A stretch of 61,552 nt of DNA from the NCBI GenBank assembly GCA_944325585.1, contig CALVAS010000002.1, positions 1 to 61,552 of the forward strand, in the 5' to 3' direction. Below the pieces are notes generated by a model, which was given only the letters and a program-made list of their open reading frames with translations, did no database searches and had not been told where the DNA came from. Of the stretch, positions 1 through 6,602 are shown piece by piece (the stretch's first letter is position 1; every line of letters starts with the position of its first letter). The translations under genes and the position numbers were made by a program. Source of the DNA: Candidatus Gastranaerophilales bacterium. Lineage in GTDB: Bacteria > Cyanobacteriota > Vampirovibrionia > Gastranaerophilales > Gastranaerophilaceae.

Positions 1-39
1 TATTTTAAATTAAACAAGAATACTTTTTGCTCAATATAT

Positions 40-92
40 AGGCGCCCAATTAAATTTTAAACTATCATAGCAAGGGGTGCCTTTTTCTTTTG
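40..92 (+). terminator. Possible rho-independent terminator of an upstream gene
   Basis: AGGCGCCC (40-47) can pair with GGGTGCCT (75-82) through one G-U pair, and a T-rich run follows directly. The 27-base loop is long for an intrinsic terminator, so this is weak. It would end a plus-strand gene that lies left of the window. Confidence 0.35.
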
Positions 93-141
93 CTTTTTCC
101 CCTTGACTTTTACCGCAAAAACCTTAAATAAATATCAAATA

Positions 142-161
142 TATCATACGAAAGTATGATA
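142..161. promoter_or_regulatory. Perfect inverted repeat upstream of the TPR gene
   Basis: TATCATAC (142-149), GAAA, GTATGATA (154-161) forms a perfect 8-bp stem with a four-base loop. No T run follows, so it is not a terminator. It sits about 90 bp before the TPR gene and could be an operator or an mRNA 5' hairpin. The regulator is unknown. Confidence 0.4.
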
Positions 162-249
162 ACATTATGTGTAATTCAGGTTATAGTTAAAATGTCGCAT
201 TATCAGTCATAATGCAAAAGTTAGATTAGTGAGGTATTGTAAAACCGGT

Positions 250-1773
250 ATGGGGTTGAATTTAAACAATATTTACCAGCGCCCGTATATTGTAAGAGAC
301 GGCAGAGGACTTGTTAAAAAGAAACAGGATGATGATGCCCAAAAAACTCGTACACAGGCGGAGCAGGAAGAAAAATCACAAAATAACACCAGAAGCCGCG
401 GTTTACAATACGTAGAGCAGGCAAAAGACCAGTATGTCCAGTCTTATACCAATATAACCCCTGCACAGTCTCAAAGAGCTCAGCAGCTTTACGGGCAGAC
501 TGCAAAAACAGAGCAGACAAAGAGTTCTTCATCTTATACGGAAGGCCGTTCCTCTAAAATTAATATAGCGCAGATTTTGAAAGATTTTAAAAATACTGCT
601 GTTGCTATCGGAACTCCTGCAGATTTGAGTGAAGAGGTTAACAACAGAATCAGCCTTATTCAGGCACAGCTTGCGCAGCCAAATCCCGATACAAGTCTTG
701 TCAAATCCGATTTGATGAACGCTTCCCGCCAGCTTGACAGATATATTTCAAAAACTCTGAACAAAGATTCAAAGGTTGTTGAAAACTGGGTTAATGCGCT
801 CTTTTTACAGGATATTGATTTTAATTACAACGAAAAAGATATAAACCCGCAGTTTCTTGTCAAATTTCCTGAAGGATCAACCGAGCAGAAGAAGACAGAA
901 AAAGCAAAAACTCTGCCTGAGAATGTTTCTGATATGGAAGTCTCAAGCGGTGTTGTAGAAAATGCCGAAAGTGCGGAAAATGCTGCTGTACAGCAGACTA
1001 AAGTTTATATTCCGCAGGATAAAGAATTAAAATCACTTTTCCTCCAGTCTAAAAAGCTGGCGTATGCAAACGAACCGCAAAAAGCAATAGAAAATTTCCA
1101 AAAAGCGCTTAAAAGAGCGGAAGAAATCGGTGACACGGAAACAGGTGCAAAAATATATTATGAAGTCGGAAAAATTTACGACGATCACGATTATTACGCT
1201 CAGGCTCTGAAAAGTTACAACAAATCCCTCAATCAGACAACAGATAACAATGTAAAAACAAAAGCACATTATTCTATGGCGCAGATTTATGATGATGTAA
1301 ATCAGATTAAACCTGCATTAGACCATTATTACAGTTCTGTTGCGTGGGGCGGTGAAAGTGAAAATCTTGCGGCGCAATCAACATCTTTAACAAAGATGGG
1401 AAATATTTACACTGATATGTATGAGCAGGACGCCTTGGACTATTTGACCGTTGCGGATGATTTGGCGGCAGAAACCGATAATGCAAAAGTTAAAGGTTAT
1501 GTTTCATCAAGTCTTGCAAAGGCTTATGACAAGTTCGGCGAGCCGCAGGAAGCCTTAAAATCCTATTCAAATGCCGTAAAACATTATTCAGATGCCGATT
1601 CTCCGCTGAAAGTCGCACAGAGTTATATGGATGCGGCAAATATAATGCTTGACTACAATTGCAATAACAAAGCTCGCGGCTTGCTTGAAAAAGCAAAAAC
1701 TTATGCTGTGCAGGCCAACAACACAAGTTTAACTGACGAAATTAACCAGAAATTAGCGGCTCTTGCTGCTTAG
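250..1773 (+). CDS. TPR-repeat protein, unknown role
   Basis: This 507-residue protein has no signal peptide or clear membrane segment. Residues 1-110 are polar, Q/K/R-rich and probably disordered. Residues about 110-200 may form a small helical domain. From about residue 260 to the end there are at least five tetratricopeptide-like repeats with the usual A/Y/G/A pattern (for example KAIENFQKALKRAEEIGD and QALKSYNKSL). TPR arrays bind partner proteins, and nothing here identifies the partner. The reading frame opens at a GTG at 229, but the ATG at 250 begins the more natural N-terminus (MGLNLNNIYQ). Neither has an ideally spaced Shine-Dalgarno sequence. It is convergent with the prepilin-like gene, with the stop codons almost abutting. 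Confidence 0.8.
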   Translation: MGLNLNNIYQRPYIVRDGRGLVKKKQDDDAQKTRTQAEQEEKSQNNTRSRGLQYVEQAKDQYVQSYTNITPAQSQRAQQLYGQTAKTEQTKSSSSYTEGRSSKINIAQILKDFKNTAVAIGTPADLSEEVNNRISLIQAQLAQPNPDTSLVKSDLMNASRQLDRYISKTLNKDSKVVENWVNALFLQDIDFNYNEKDINPQFLVKFPEGSTEQKKTEKAKTLPENVSDMEVSSGVVENAESAENAAVQQTKVYIPQDKELKSLFLQSKKLAYANEPQKAIENFQKALKRAEEIGDTETGAKIYYEVGKIYDDHDYYAQALKSYNKSLNQTTDNNVKTKAHYSMAQIYDDVNQIKPALDHYYSSVAWGGESENLAAQSTSLTKMGNIYTDMYEQDALDYLTVADDLAAETDNAKVKGYVSSSLAKAYDKFGEPQEALKSYSNAVKHYSDADSPLKVAQSYMDAANIMLDYNCNNKARGLLEKAKTYAVQANNTSLTDEINQKLAALAA

Positions 1774-1774
1774 T

Positions 1775-2560
1775 TTAATAAAGCGGATAATCTTTGTCAA
1801 TTTGCCAGCTGGCTTGCATTATAAGTGTTGAACAATGCGTGCCGTAAGTTTGACAATTTTGTATAAGCATTTCTTTTGTCTGGTTTTTGTAAGTCTCCGG
1901 ATGTTTTAATGCTGCGTTTTCCAAATCAATAACAAAGTAAAATACATCCTTGCCTAGCATATTGGGATTTTGATTGCCGTTAACGTCTATATACAGTCTC
2001 TGTTTTTTTGAAAATTTAGCAACGGGTGTACCATCTGTTGTATCCCAACTAAAGTAAATTAACAAAACAAATGTCCCATCAGGCATAAAAAATGATGTTC
2101 TTGTATTTTCATCGACTATTCCGGTGTCAAATGCGTTGCCATTCGGTTGCCTCCATGCTGTTGCCGTTTTATAGCCGCAATATGAACCCTGAGCGCAAAT
2201 TCTGGCCGTTTTAATGTAAGGTTTCCAATATGTTTCAAAATACTTTTTGGCTGTTTCTATGTTAATTTCTTCGCCGTCATTTACCCAGTCTACAGGTGAA
2301 CCGTTGTCATTTTGTGATGAAAGTAATGCTTGCGAAAAAACAGAATAAACTTTTTTAAGTTTGTTTACTGTCGTGACTTTTTGGTGCTTGGCAATTATGC
2401 CGGGTAATGTAAGAGCTGCAATTATTCCAATTATTCCTAATGTTATTAAAACTTCCGATAAGGTAAATGCATTTATAATTCCACTGAAATTCAGTATTTT
2501 AGGGTTATTTAAGCCCCCCCCGGGGCGCTGTAATCCTCTTGTAGTCAATATTTTAAGCAT
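1775..2560 (-). CDS. Prepilin-like protein with G8 tract in leader
   Basis: This 261-residue protein carries a type IV prepilin methylation motif, AFTLSEVLITLGIIGIIAAL, at residues 31-50. It has Phe at +1 and Glu at +5, with Ala rather than the usual Gly at -1, followed by a hydrophobic helix. The leader is 31 residues, far longer than the usual 5-10, and holds GGG encoded by eight G in a row next to four C (plus strand 2514-2525). There is no in-frame ATG between the G tract and the pilin motif, so the tract length sets expression. The start at 2560 has a strong AGGAGG; an upstream extension to 2620 is unlikely. The C-terminal half has paired cysteines and the motif YIDVNGNQNPNMLGKDVFYF. It is probably a pseudopilin or minor pilin assembled by a type IV pilus or secretion machine. 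It follows a 63-residue gene by 13 bp. Confidence 0.85.
   Translation of the reverse strand: MLKILTTRGLQRPGGGLNNPKILNFSGIINAFTLSEVLITLGIIGIIAALTLPGIIAKHQKVTTVNKLKKVYSVFSQALLSSQNDNGSPVDWVNDGEEINIETAKKYFETYWKPYIKTARICAQGSYCGYKTATAWRQPNGNAFDTGIVDENTRTSFFMPDGTFVLLIYFSWDTTDGTPVAKFSKKQRLYIDVNGNQNPNMLGKDVFYFVIDLENAALKHPETYKNQTKEMLIQNCQTYGTHCSTLIMQASWQIDKDYPLY
2514..2525 (-). repeat. Homopolymer tract C4G8 in prepilin leader
   Basis: On the minus strand CCCC is followed by eight G (plus strand CCCCCCCC at 2514-2521 then GGGG). It lies at codons 12-16 of the prepilin-like gene. Runs of this length are prone to slipped-strand mispairing, and a change of one base would stop translation before the pilin helix. 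As drawn the gene is in frame. Confidence 0.7.
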
Positions 2561-2573
2561 TTTGCCTCCTGAT

Positions 2574-2765
2574 TTATGATTTTTTAACGTCGTCTTTAAT
2601 GATAATAAGGTTATTTGCAATCTTCATTGCGCACGTCGGAAGCACAACATGATTAAGTCCGTCCGCAATGCTCAAAATGCTTCTGGCCTTAAGAGTAACG
2701 TCTTCTCCTTTGTATTGAAAAGTGTAATCCGTGTCTCTGTCTGAACGAATTGTAATTTTATCCAT
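2574..2765 (-). CDS. Small conserved-looking protein, unknown
   Basis: A 63-residue protein (MDKITIRSDRDTDYTF...) that I do not recognise. It has no membrane segment or cysteine pair. It looks like a small beta-rich domain, with alternating hydrophobic residues and an ILSIADG/IANNLIII core. The ATG at 2765 follows AAAAGGGGAAAAT, which is a plausible ribosome site; the longer frame from 2792 has no better one. It ends 13 bp before the prepilin-like gene on the same strand, and the pilin's AGGAGG lies in that gap, so the two are probably co-transcribed. A role in pilin regulation or assembly is only a guess from position. Confidence 0.6.
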   Translation of the reverse strand: MDKITIRSDRDTDYTFQYKGEDVTLKARSILSIADGLNHVVLPTCAMKIANNLIIIKDDVKKS

Positions 2766-2831
2766 ATTTTCCCCTTTTCTGTCGGCTAACAATTTTAAAT
2801 TATATCACAATTTTTAAAATAAATCAATACT

Positions 2832-3179
2832 TTATTCTGTAAACCCCTTGTCTTGTTTGATTCCCAGAGGATTGTAGAAAATTCCTTCCTCCATAACTTC
2901 ATTATACAAATCCTCGTCTTTTTTAAAGTCAGCAGGAGTGTACGGGTACAAATCAATACAAACATCTAAATCAGTCTCAATTTTACCGATTAACGGCCAA
3001 ATCTGTTCTCGTTTTGATTTGTCTTCAACATCAAAAATTGCAACGATTTCAATATCTTCGTCTTCGTGTTCGCGGCCGTCAAGATAAGCCCCGAAAAGAT
3101 ATAAGCCTCTGTAGTCATCAAACCGCTTTCTGAAACTGTTTGATAACCTTTTGATTACCTCATTTGATTTTTCAGACAT
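2832..3179 (-). CDS. MNT-type nucleotidyltransferase-like protein
   Basis: A 115-residue protein resembling minimal nucleotidyltransferase domains. LYLFGAYLDGREHEDEDIEI aligns with the usual GSxxxGxxxxxSDIDL signature, but the Ser is Ala and the second catalytic Asp is Glu. A third acidic position may be the Asp in DVCIDLYPY. The degenerate motif makes activity uncertain. Its start ATG overlaps the hisS stop by 8 bp, and AAGGAG lies about 11 bases upstream inside hisS, so it is translationally coupled to hisS. No HEPN partner gene is next to it, so a classical MNT-HEPN toxin pair is not supported. Confidence 0.6.
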   Translation of the reverse strand: MSEKSNEVIKRLSNSFRKRFDDYRGLYLFGAYLDGREHEDEDIEIVAIFDVEDKSKREQIWPLIGKIETDLDVCIDLYPYTPADFKKDEDLYNEVMEEGIFYNPLGIKQDKGFTE

Positions 3180-4416
3180 TTTTAAATTCACTCCTTAAAT
3201 TTTTTCTGTCAATTGCTTTCTGAACTGACGTTGACAGATTTTTTACGGAAACCATATTATTTTTTATTTCGTCTTCGCCCAGTATAAACGCATATTGAGC
3301 TATTTTGGATGCTTTTTCAAGTTGTTTTGTGAATTTTTTGTTCTGCATGTCAAATTCAACCGTCAAACCTTCATTTCTTAAAGTTTCGGCAAGTTTAAAC
3401 GCTTCAATCGTTGAATTTGATACAATATATGCGTCGATTTTTTGCGGTTCAATAGTCGGAATCAATGAAATTAATCTTTCCATTCCCATTGCCCAGCCGA
3501 CAGCAGGAGTATCATCCCCGCCGAGATTTCTGACCAGACTGTCATAGCGTCCGCCGCCGCATACAGCGTTTTGTGAACCCAGATTGTTTGATTTTATTTC
3601 AAAAACCGTTCTGTTATAATAATCCAAACCTCTTACAAGAAGTTTATTTTCAATATATTTTACTCCGAGTTCATTCAAATATGTTTTCAATTTAGAATAG
3701 TGTTCGGCACATTCTTCGCAAATAAAATCAGACTGAATCACAGCTTTTATTTCCGGTTTTTCGAAAATCGCTTTGCAGCTTTCGACTTTGCAATCCAGAA
3801 GTCTCAATGGGTTCTTTTCATATCTGTTTTTGCAGTCGTCGCAAAGATTATCAAATTCGGGTTTTAAAACTTCTTTAATTCTTTTTTTGTATGCTTCACG
3901 GCACTCGGGACAGCCTAACGAATTGATTTCAACTTCCAAATCATTAAGTCCGAGTGATTTTAAATAATCAACAGCAAGAAGAATAGCCTCGGCATCTGCC
4001 GTCGGCTCTTTTATTCCGAACATTTCAATCCCGACCTGATGAAACTGGCGCTGACGGCCTGCCTGAGGTCGTTCATAGCGGAACATCGGGCCTTTGTACC
4101 AGAGTTTAACCGGAGGGGACAGTCTGCTCATTCCGTTTTCAATATAAGATCTGACAACGCCTGCCGTGTTTTCGGGCCGAAGTGTTAAAGAGCGGTCGCT
4201 TTTTTCAAATGTGTACATTTCTTTGTTCACAATGTCCGTTGTATCGCCGACTCCCCGTGCAAACAGTTCTGTTACTTCAAAAATCGGTGTTCTTATTTCT
4301 TTGTACCCGTATTTTGAAAAAATATCAAGTGCATTTTTCTCAAGCAAGTGCCACATTGGCATATCTTGAGGCAGTATATCTTTTGTCCCTTTTACAACAT
4401 TTAAAATCTTAGCCAT
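3172..4416 (-). CDS. hisS: Histidine--tRNA ligase
   Basis: A 414-residue class II aminoacyl-tRNA synthetase that charges tRNA-His. The N-terminal VKGTKDILP, motif 2 (FRYERPQAGRQRQFHQ, about residues 112-127), the histidine-specific LVRGLDYYNRTVFE, motif 3 GGGRYD and AVGWAMGMERL are all present. The C-terminal anticodon-binding domain follows (about 330-414). Length is normal for bacterial HisRS. The divergent intergenic region (4417-4590) separates it from a small plus-strand gene and holds an HLR1-like box. The nucleotidyltransferase-like gene overlaps its 3' end. Confidence 0.97.
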   Translation of the reverse strand: MAKILNVVKGTKDILPQDMPMWHLLEKNALDIFSKYGYKEIRTPIFEVTELFARGVGDTTDIVNKEMYTFEKSDRSLTLRPENTAGVVRSYIENGMSRLSPPVKLWYKGPMFRYERPQAGRQRQFHQVGIEMFGIKEPTADAEAILLAVDYLKSLGLNDLEVEINSLGCPECREAYKKRIKEVLKPEFDNLCDDCKNRYEKNPLRLLDCKVESCKAIFEKPEIKAVIQSDFICEECAEHYSKLKTYLNELGVKYIENKLLVRGLDYYNRTVFEIKSNNLGSQNAVCGGGRYDSLVRNLGGDDTPAVGWAMGMERLISLIPTIEPQKIDAYIVSNSTIEAFKLAETLRNEGLTVEFDMQNKKFTKQLEKASKIAQYAFILGEDEIKNNMVSVKNLSTSVQKAIDRKNLRSEFKNV

Positions 4417-4482
4417 ACAAAAATTATATTTTGCGGGGAGCTATTTGTCAAGAAATCAAGTAGTACAAGGTTTTTAAACAAA

Positions 4483-4500
4483 TATGTAAACTTTTGTAAC
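4483..4500 (-). promoter_or_regulatory. HLR1-like direct repeat (RpaB-type box)
   Basis: On the minus strand GTTACAAA-AG-TTTACATA fits the cyanobacterial HLR1 consensus (G/T)TTACA(A/T)(A/T), two bases, (G/T)TTACA(A/T)(A/T) at every position. It lies 38 bp before the ACTTTATATAT element of the 4591 gene. HLR1 is bound by the response regulator RpaB in cyanobacteria; binding here is inference. Confidence 0.55.
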
Positions 4501-4535
4501 TATTTTTGTGATATCACGCAATTATATTGGAATAA

Positions 4536-4558
4536 TATACTTTATATATGTATAAGAG
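4536..4558 (+). promoter_or_regulatory. Promoter element shared by three small genes
   Basis: TATACTTTATATATGTATAAG precedes the 4591 gene by about 33 bp. The core ACTTTATATAT (4539-4549) recurs exactly at 24089-24099 and 53581-53591, each time shortly before a small gene of unknown function and 34-39 bp after an HLR1-like box. It probably contains the -10 region. Confidence 0.55.
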
Positions 4559-4590
4559 ATATAGAGTTTCTGTAACCAAGGAGATACATT

Positions 4591-4815
4591 ATGTCAGATG
4601 GAATGAGAATTGACGCAATCGGCGGCGTTAAAAACGATAAATATTTAGAAAAAATGAGTGACGGGTTTGCACAACCAAAAGTTAAAATAAACAGTGCGTT
4701 TGAAGAATACAGAAAAAAACTTGCAGTCAGCCAGCCGCCTGCGGATACTCAAACGGTTGCAATGATGCTGCCCTCATTTAGCGGTGAGAATATTAACAAC
4801 GCACACAATGCATAG
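4591..4815 (+). CDS. Small protein of unknown function
   Basis: A 74-residue polar protein (MSDGMRIDAIGGVKND...) without a signal peptide, membrane segment or cysteines. It is rich in N, K and A and probably partly disordered; I do not recognise a family. AAGGAG precedes the ATG by 7 bases. Its interest is the promoter: an HLR1-like box and an ACTTTATATAT element, shared with the unknown genes at 24128 and 53620, suggest one regulon. A hairpin at 4841-4871 lies after its stop and may end its transcript before coaX. Confidence 0.65.
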   Translation: MSDGMRIDAIGGVKNDKYLEKMSDGFAQPKVKINSAFEEYRKKLAVSQPPADTQTVAMMLPSFSGENINNAHNA

Positions 4816-4817
4816 TT

Positions 4818-4845
4818 TTGCATAAAAAAATATTTGTTATAAAAT
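4818..4845 (+). promoter_or_regulatory. Promoter candidate for coaX
   Basis: TTGCAT (4818-4823), 16 bases, TAAAAT (4840-4845). The expected start of transcription, near 4852, falls after the left arm of the hairpin at 4841-4871, so only read-through RNA from the upstream gene could form that hairpin. Confidence 0.5.
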
Positions 4846-4875
4846 AGTCCTTGAAACAAGAGGACTATTTTTATG
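4841..4875 (+). terminator. Hairpin between the 4591 gene and coaX
   Basis: AAAATAGTCC (4841-4850) pairs perfectly with GGACTATTTT (4862-4871), and the T-rich arm runs to the coaX ATG at 4873. The coaX Shine-Dalgarno AGAGG sits at the loop/right-arm border. It could terminate the upstream transcript, mask the coaX ribosome site in read-through RNA, or both. Confidence 0.5.
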
Positions 4876-5637
4876 CTTTTAACCGCAGATATAGGAAATA
4901 CAAATATTACGCTCGGATTGTTTGAGGAAGATGCGCTTGTTGAAGAATTCAGACTTGCATCAGACAAAGATTTGTCTTTAGAGGAGTACGAAGTGCTTTT
5001 GAAGTCCTTATTTAAGGATTTCAATGTTGATGGCTGCATAATTTCTTCTGTTGTTGAGGAATTGAACGAAAAATTTAAAAATGCAGTAAAAAACGTGTTT
5101 AAGTTAGAGCCGATGTTTTTGAGTACGGCGATTAATACCGGTATTAAGATTGTACTGGACAATCCTGAAGAAGCCGGCGCAGACAGAATAGCCAATGCCG
5201 CAGGAGCATATGTTCTTTACAACAAACCCGTTATTGTTGTTGATTTTGGTACAGCGACAACTTTTGATATCGTAAATCGCAGCGGTGAATTTATCGGCGG
5301 CGTTATTGCGCCCGGATTAAGTTTACAGATGAAGGTTTTAAACAAATTTACATCAAAACTTCCGAGAATTGACGTTGCAATTTCAAACAATGCAATCGGT
5401 CACAATACGGCGGATGCAATATTATCCGGCGTAATCAGAGGTTCTGCATGTATGATTGACGGGCTTGTCAAACAGTGTGAAAAAGAGCTTGGCGAACGCG
5501 CGGTTCTTGTTGCAACAGGCGGCTATTCCGGTCTTATTGCAAATTACTTAAAGCGCCCGTTTGATTTCATCAATCCTACATTGACGCTTGAGGGCTTAAG
5601 ATATCTTTATCAACTTAATTGTCTTACTGCTGTATAA
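4873..5637 (+). CDS. coaX: Type III pantothenate kinase
   Basis: A 254-residue ASKHA-fold kinase that phosphorylates pantothenate, the first step of coenzyme A synthesis. It shows the N-terminal phosphate motif DIGNTN (residues 6-11), the GADRIANAAGAY stretch (about 99-110), VVDFGTATTFD (about 122-132), GGVIAPG (about 142-148) and the C-terminal ATGGYSGL and P-T-L-T-LEGL. Type III enzymes are not feedback-inhibited by CoA and often need a monovalent cation. Length is normal. It is convergent with rex, with only 1 bp between the two stop codons. panD, another CoA-pathway gene, is elsewhere in the window. Confidence 0.96.
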   Translation: MLLTADIGNTNITLGLFEEDALVEEFRLASDKDLSLEEYEVLLKSLFKDFNVDGCIISSVVEELNEKFKNAVKNVFKLEPMFLSTAINTGIKIVLDNPEEAGADRIANAAGAYVLYNKPVIVVDFGTATTFDIVNRSGEFIGGVIAPGLSLQMKVLNKFTSKLPRIDVAISNNAIGHNTADAILSGVIRGSACMIDGLVKQCEKELGERAVLVATGGYSGLIANYLKRPFDFINPTLTLEGLRYLYQLNCLTAV

Positions 5638-5638
5638 G

Positions 5639-6253
5639 TTAAATATTGTATGTAAACTGTAAAAAGTTGCCCATAAGATTTTCGTTCCAGACCTGAACGT
5701 CTTCCGGAACTGACAGAACTACAGGGGCAAAATTCCAGATATATTTGATATTTGCTTTGACAAGATAATCCGCCGTTGTTTGCGCAAAAGTTTTTGGAAC
5801 GGTTAAGATTGCAATATCGACGCCCGATTTCCGGCTCAGATTCGGAAGTTTCTCAATATCAAGAATCAATTTATTGTTTACTGTTTTTCCGATTTTTTTT
5901 GTGTCGTTGTCAAAAAGAGCAATTATATTCAGACCGTAGTTTGTAAAGTTGTCATATTTTGCAAGTGCCATACCGAGGTTTCCCGCGCCGATAATGAATG
6001 CATTTTTGGTTTTGGAAAATCCGAGAGTTGTTTCAATGGATTTTTTTAATTCTTTGACAATGTAGCCGACGCGGCATTTGCCGGAATTATTTAAAATACT
6101 GATGTCTTTTCTCACCTGAGAATCGTCAATATTCAAAAGCGATGCAATCTGATTGCTTGCAATAAACTCAATATTTTTATTGATATAATCGTCTAAAATG
6201 CAATGATAGAGCGTTAAGCGGTTAATAACTTTTTCGGAAATCTTTTTATTCAT
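5639..6253 (-). CDS. rex: Redox-sensing transcriptional repressor Rex
   Basis: A 204-residue protein with an N-terminal winged helix (about residues 1-75; SQVRKDISIL is the recognition region) and a Rossmann domain starting at FIIGAGNLGMAL, where NADH binds. The tail (WNFAPVVLSVPEDVQVWNENL) is typical of Rex. It represses fermentative and respiratory genes when NADH is low. The frame extends to a GTG at 6268, but the ATG at 6253 is preferred. That ATG has no Shine-Dalgarno and lies 6 bases after TATAAT (minus strand 6265-6260), so the mRNA may be leaderless. A structured RNA with a terminator lies directly upstream. Confidence 0.93.
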   Translation of the reverse strand: MNKKISEKVINRLTLYHCILDDYINKNIEFIASNQIASLLNIDDSQVRKDISILNNSGKCRVGYIVKELKKSIETTLGFSKTKNAFIIGAGNLGMALAKYDNFTNYGLNIIALFDNDTKKIGKTVNNKLILDIEKLPNLSRKSGVDIAILTVPKTFAQTTADYLVKANIKYIWNFAPVVLSVPEDVQVWNENLMGNFLQFTYNI

Positions 6254-6320
6254 ACTAATATTATACACGTAAAATAAAAAGAGCGGTTAAATATTTCCGC
6301 TCCGCGTATATGATATTAGT
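6254..6320 (-). promoter_or_regulatory. rex: Long inverted repeat around the terminator before rex
   Basis: On the minus strand ACTAATATCATATACG (6320-6305) pairs with CGTGTATAATATTAGT (6269-6254) at 15 of 16 positions, one by G-U. The right arm ends at the base before the rex ATG and contains the rex TATAAT. The terminator hairpin (6302-6270) lies inside the repeat. It could be an operator or an RNA stem controlling the rex start. Confidence 0.5.
6270..6302 (-). terminator. Rho-independent terminator of the candidate RNA
   Basis: Reading the minus strand, GAGCGG (6302-6297), a 10-base loop, CCGCTC (6286-6281), then TTTTTATTTTA. This is a clear intrinsic terminator shape placed just before rex. 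Confidence 0.75.
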
Positions 6321-6460
6321 CTAAGAGATTGTGGATTTCAAGTTTGATATATTAAGGGGTGCCGTTGTGGCAGCAACGGCACGTATATTGAATGGTTGCG
6401 CTTCTGCCAAAGTACATTTCATTCGGGGTTAATATAAAAACTGTAATCGATATCCCTTAT
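6270..6460 (-). ncRNA. Candidate structured RNA (6S-like or rex leader)
   Basis: This stretch of about 190 nt reads leftward. TATAAT at 6470-6465 would start it near 6459. Its 5' UAAGGGA pairs with UCUCUUA (6328-6322). Inside that, GAUU/AAUC, CA/UG, GUUU/AAAC and UAUAUUAA/UUAAUAUA build a long interrupted stem, topped by a perfect 9-bp hairpin (GTGCCGTTG at 6382-6374 reading as CAACGGCAC on the other strand, plus strand 6359-6382). A possible GAAUG...CAUUC side hairpin would make a three-way junction. It ends in an intrinsic terminator. Size and closed shape would suit 6S RNA, but the position 17 bp before rex also fits a regulatory leader. I do not recognise conserved motifs of a known family. 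Confidence 0.55.
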
Positions 6461-6464
6461 CTAT

Positions 6465-6509
6465 ATTATATATATACCACGCAACTAATTCTTTATAACT
6501 ATTTGTAAA
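6465..6509 (-). promoter_or_regulatory. Promoter and HLR1-like box of the candidate RNA
   Basis: TATAAT on the minus strand at 6470-6465. Upstream, TTTACAAA-TA-GTTATAAA (6509-6492) is one base off the HLR1 consensus and would cover about -33 to -50. There is no good -35 hexamer, which fits an activator-dependent promoter. Confidence 0.4.
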
Positions 6510-6602
6510 GAAAAATTAATACTTTAGAATTATTTTTTCATAAATTAATTACAGCCTTTAGAATTAGGCCTTAAAAATAAGAAAAACTTTTTTCTAATCC
6601 TT
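6510..6602. other. AT-rich spacer with weak hairpin
   Basis: No gene seen. AGAAAAA-AG-TTTTTCT on the minus strand, around 6580-6596, could help end transcription of the minus-strand gene that stops at 6603. Nothing else stands out. Confidence 0.3.

Noticed and set aside
2832-3179. MNT/HEPN toxin-antitoxin system
   Set aside because: Only a nucleotidyltransferase-like protein with a degenerate motif is present, and no HEPN partner is next to it.
4749-5195. 148-codon minus-strand frame over coaX
   Set aside because: Shadow of coaX on the opposite strand, Ser/Leu-rich, without family motifs.
6359-6382. The 9-bp hairpin alone as a terminator
   Set aside because: No T run on either strand. It is better explained as the apical stem of the candidate RNA.
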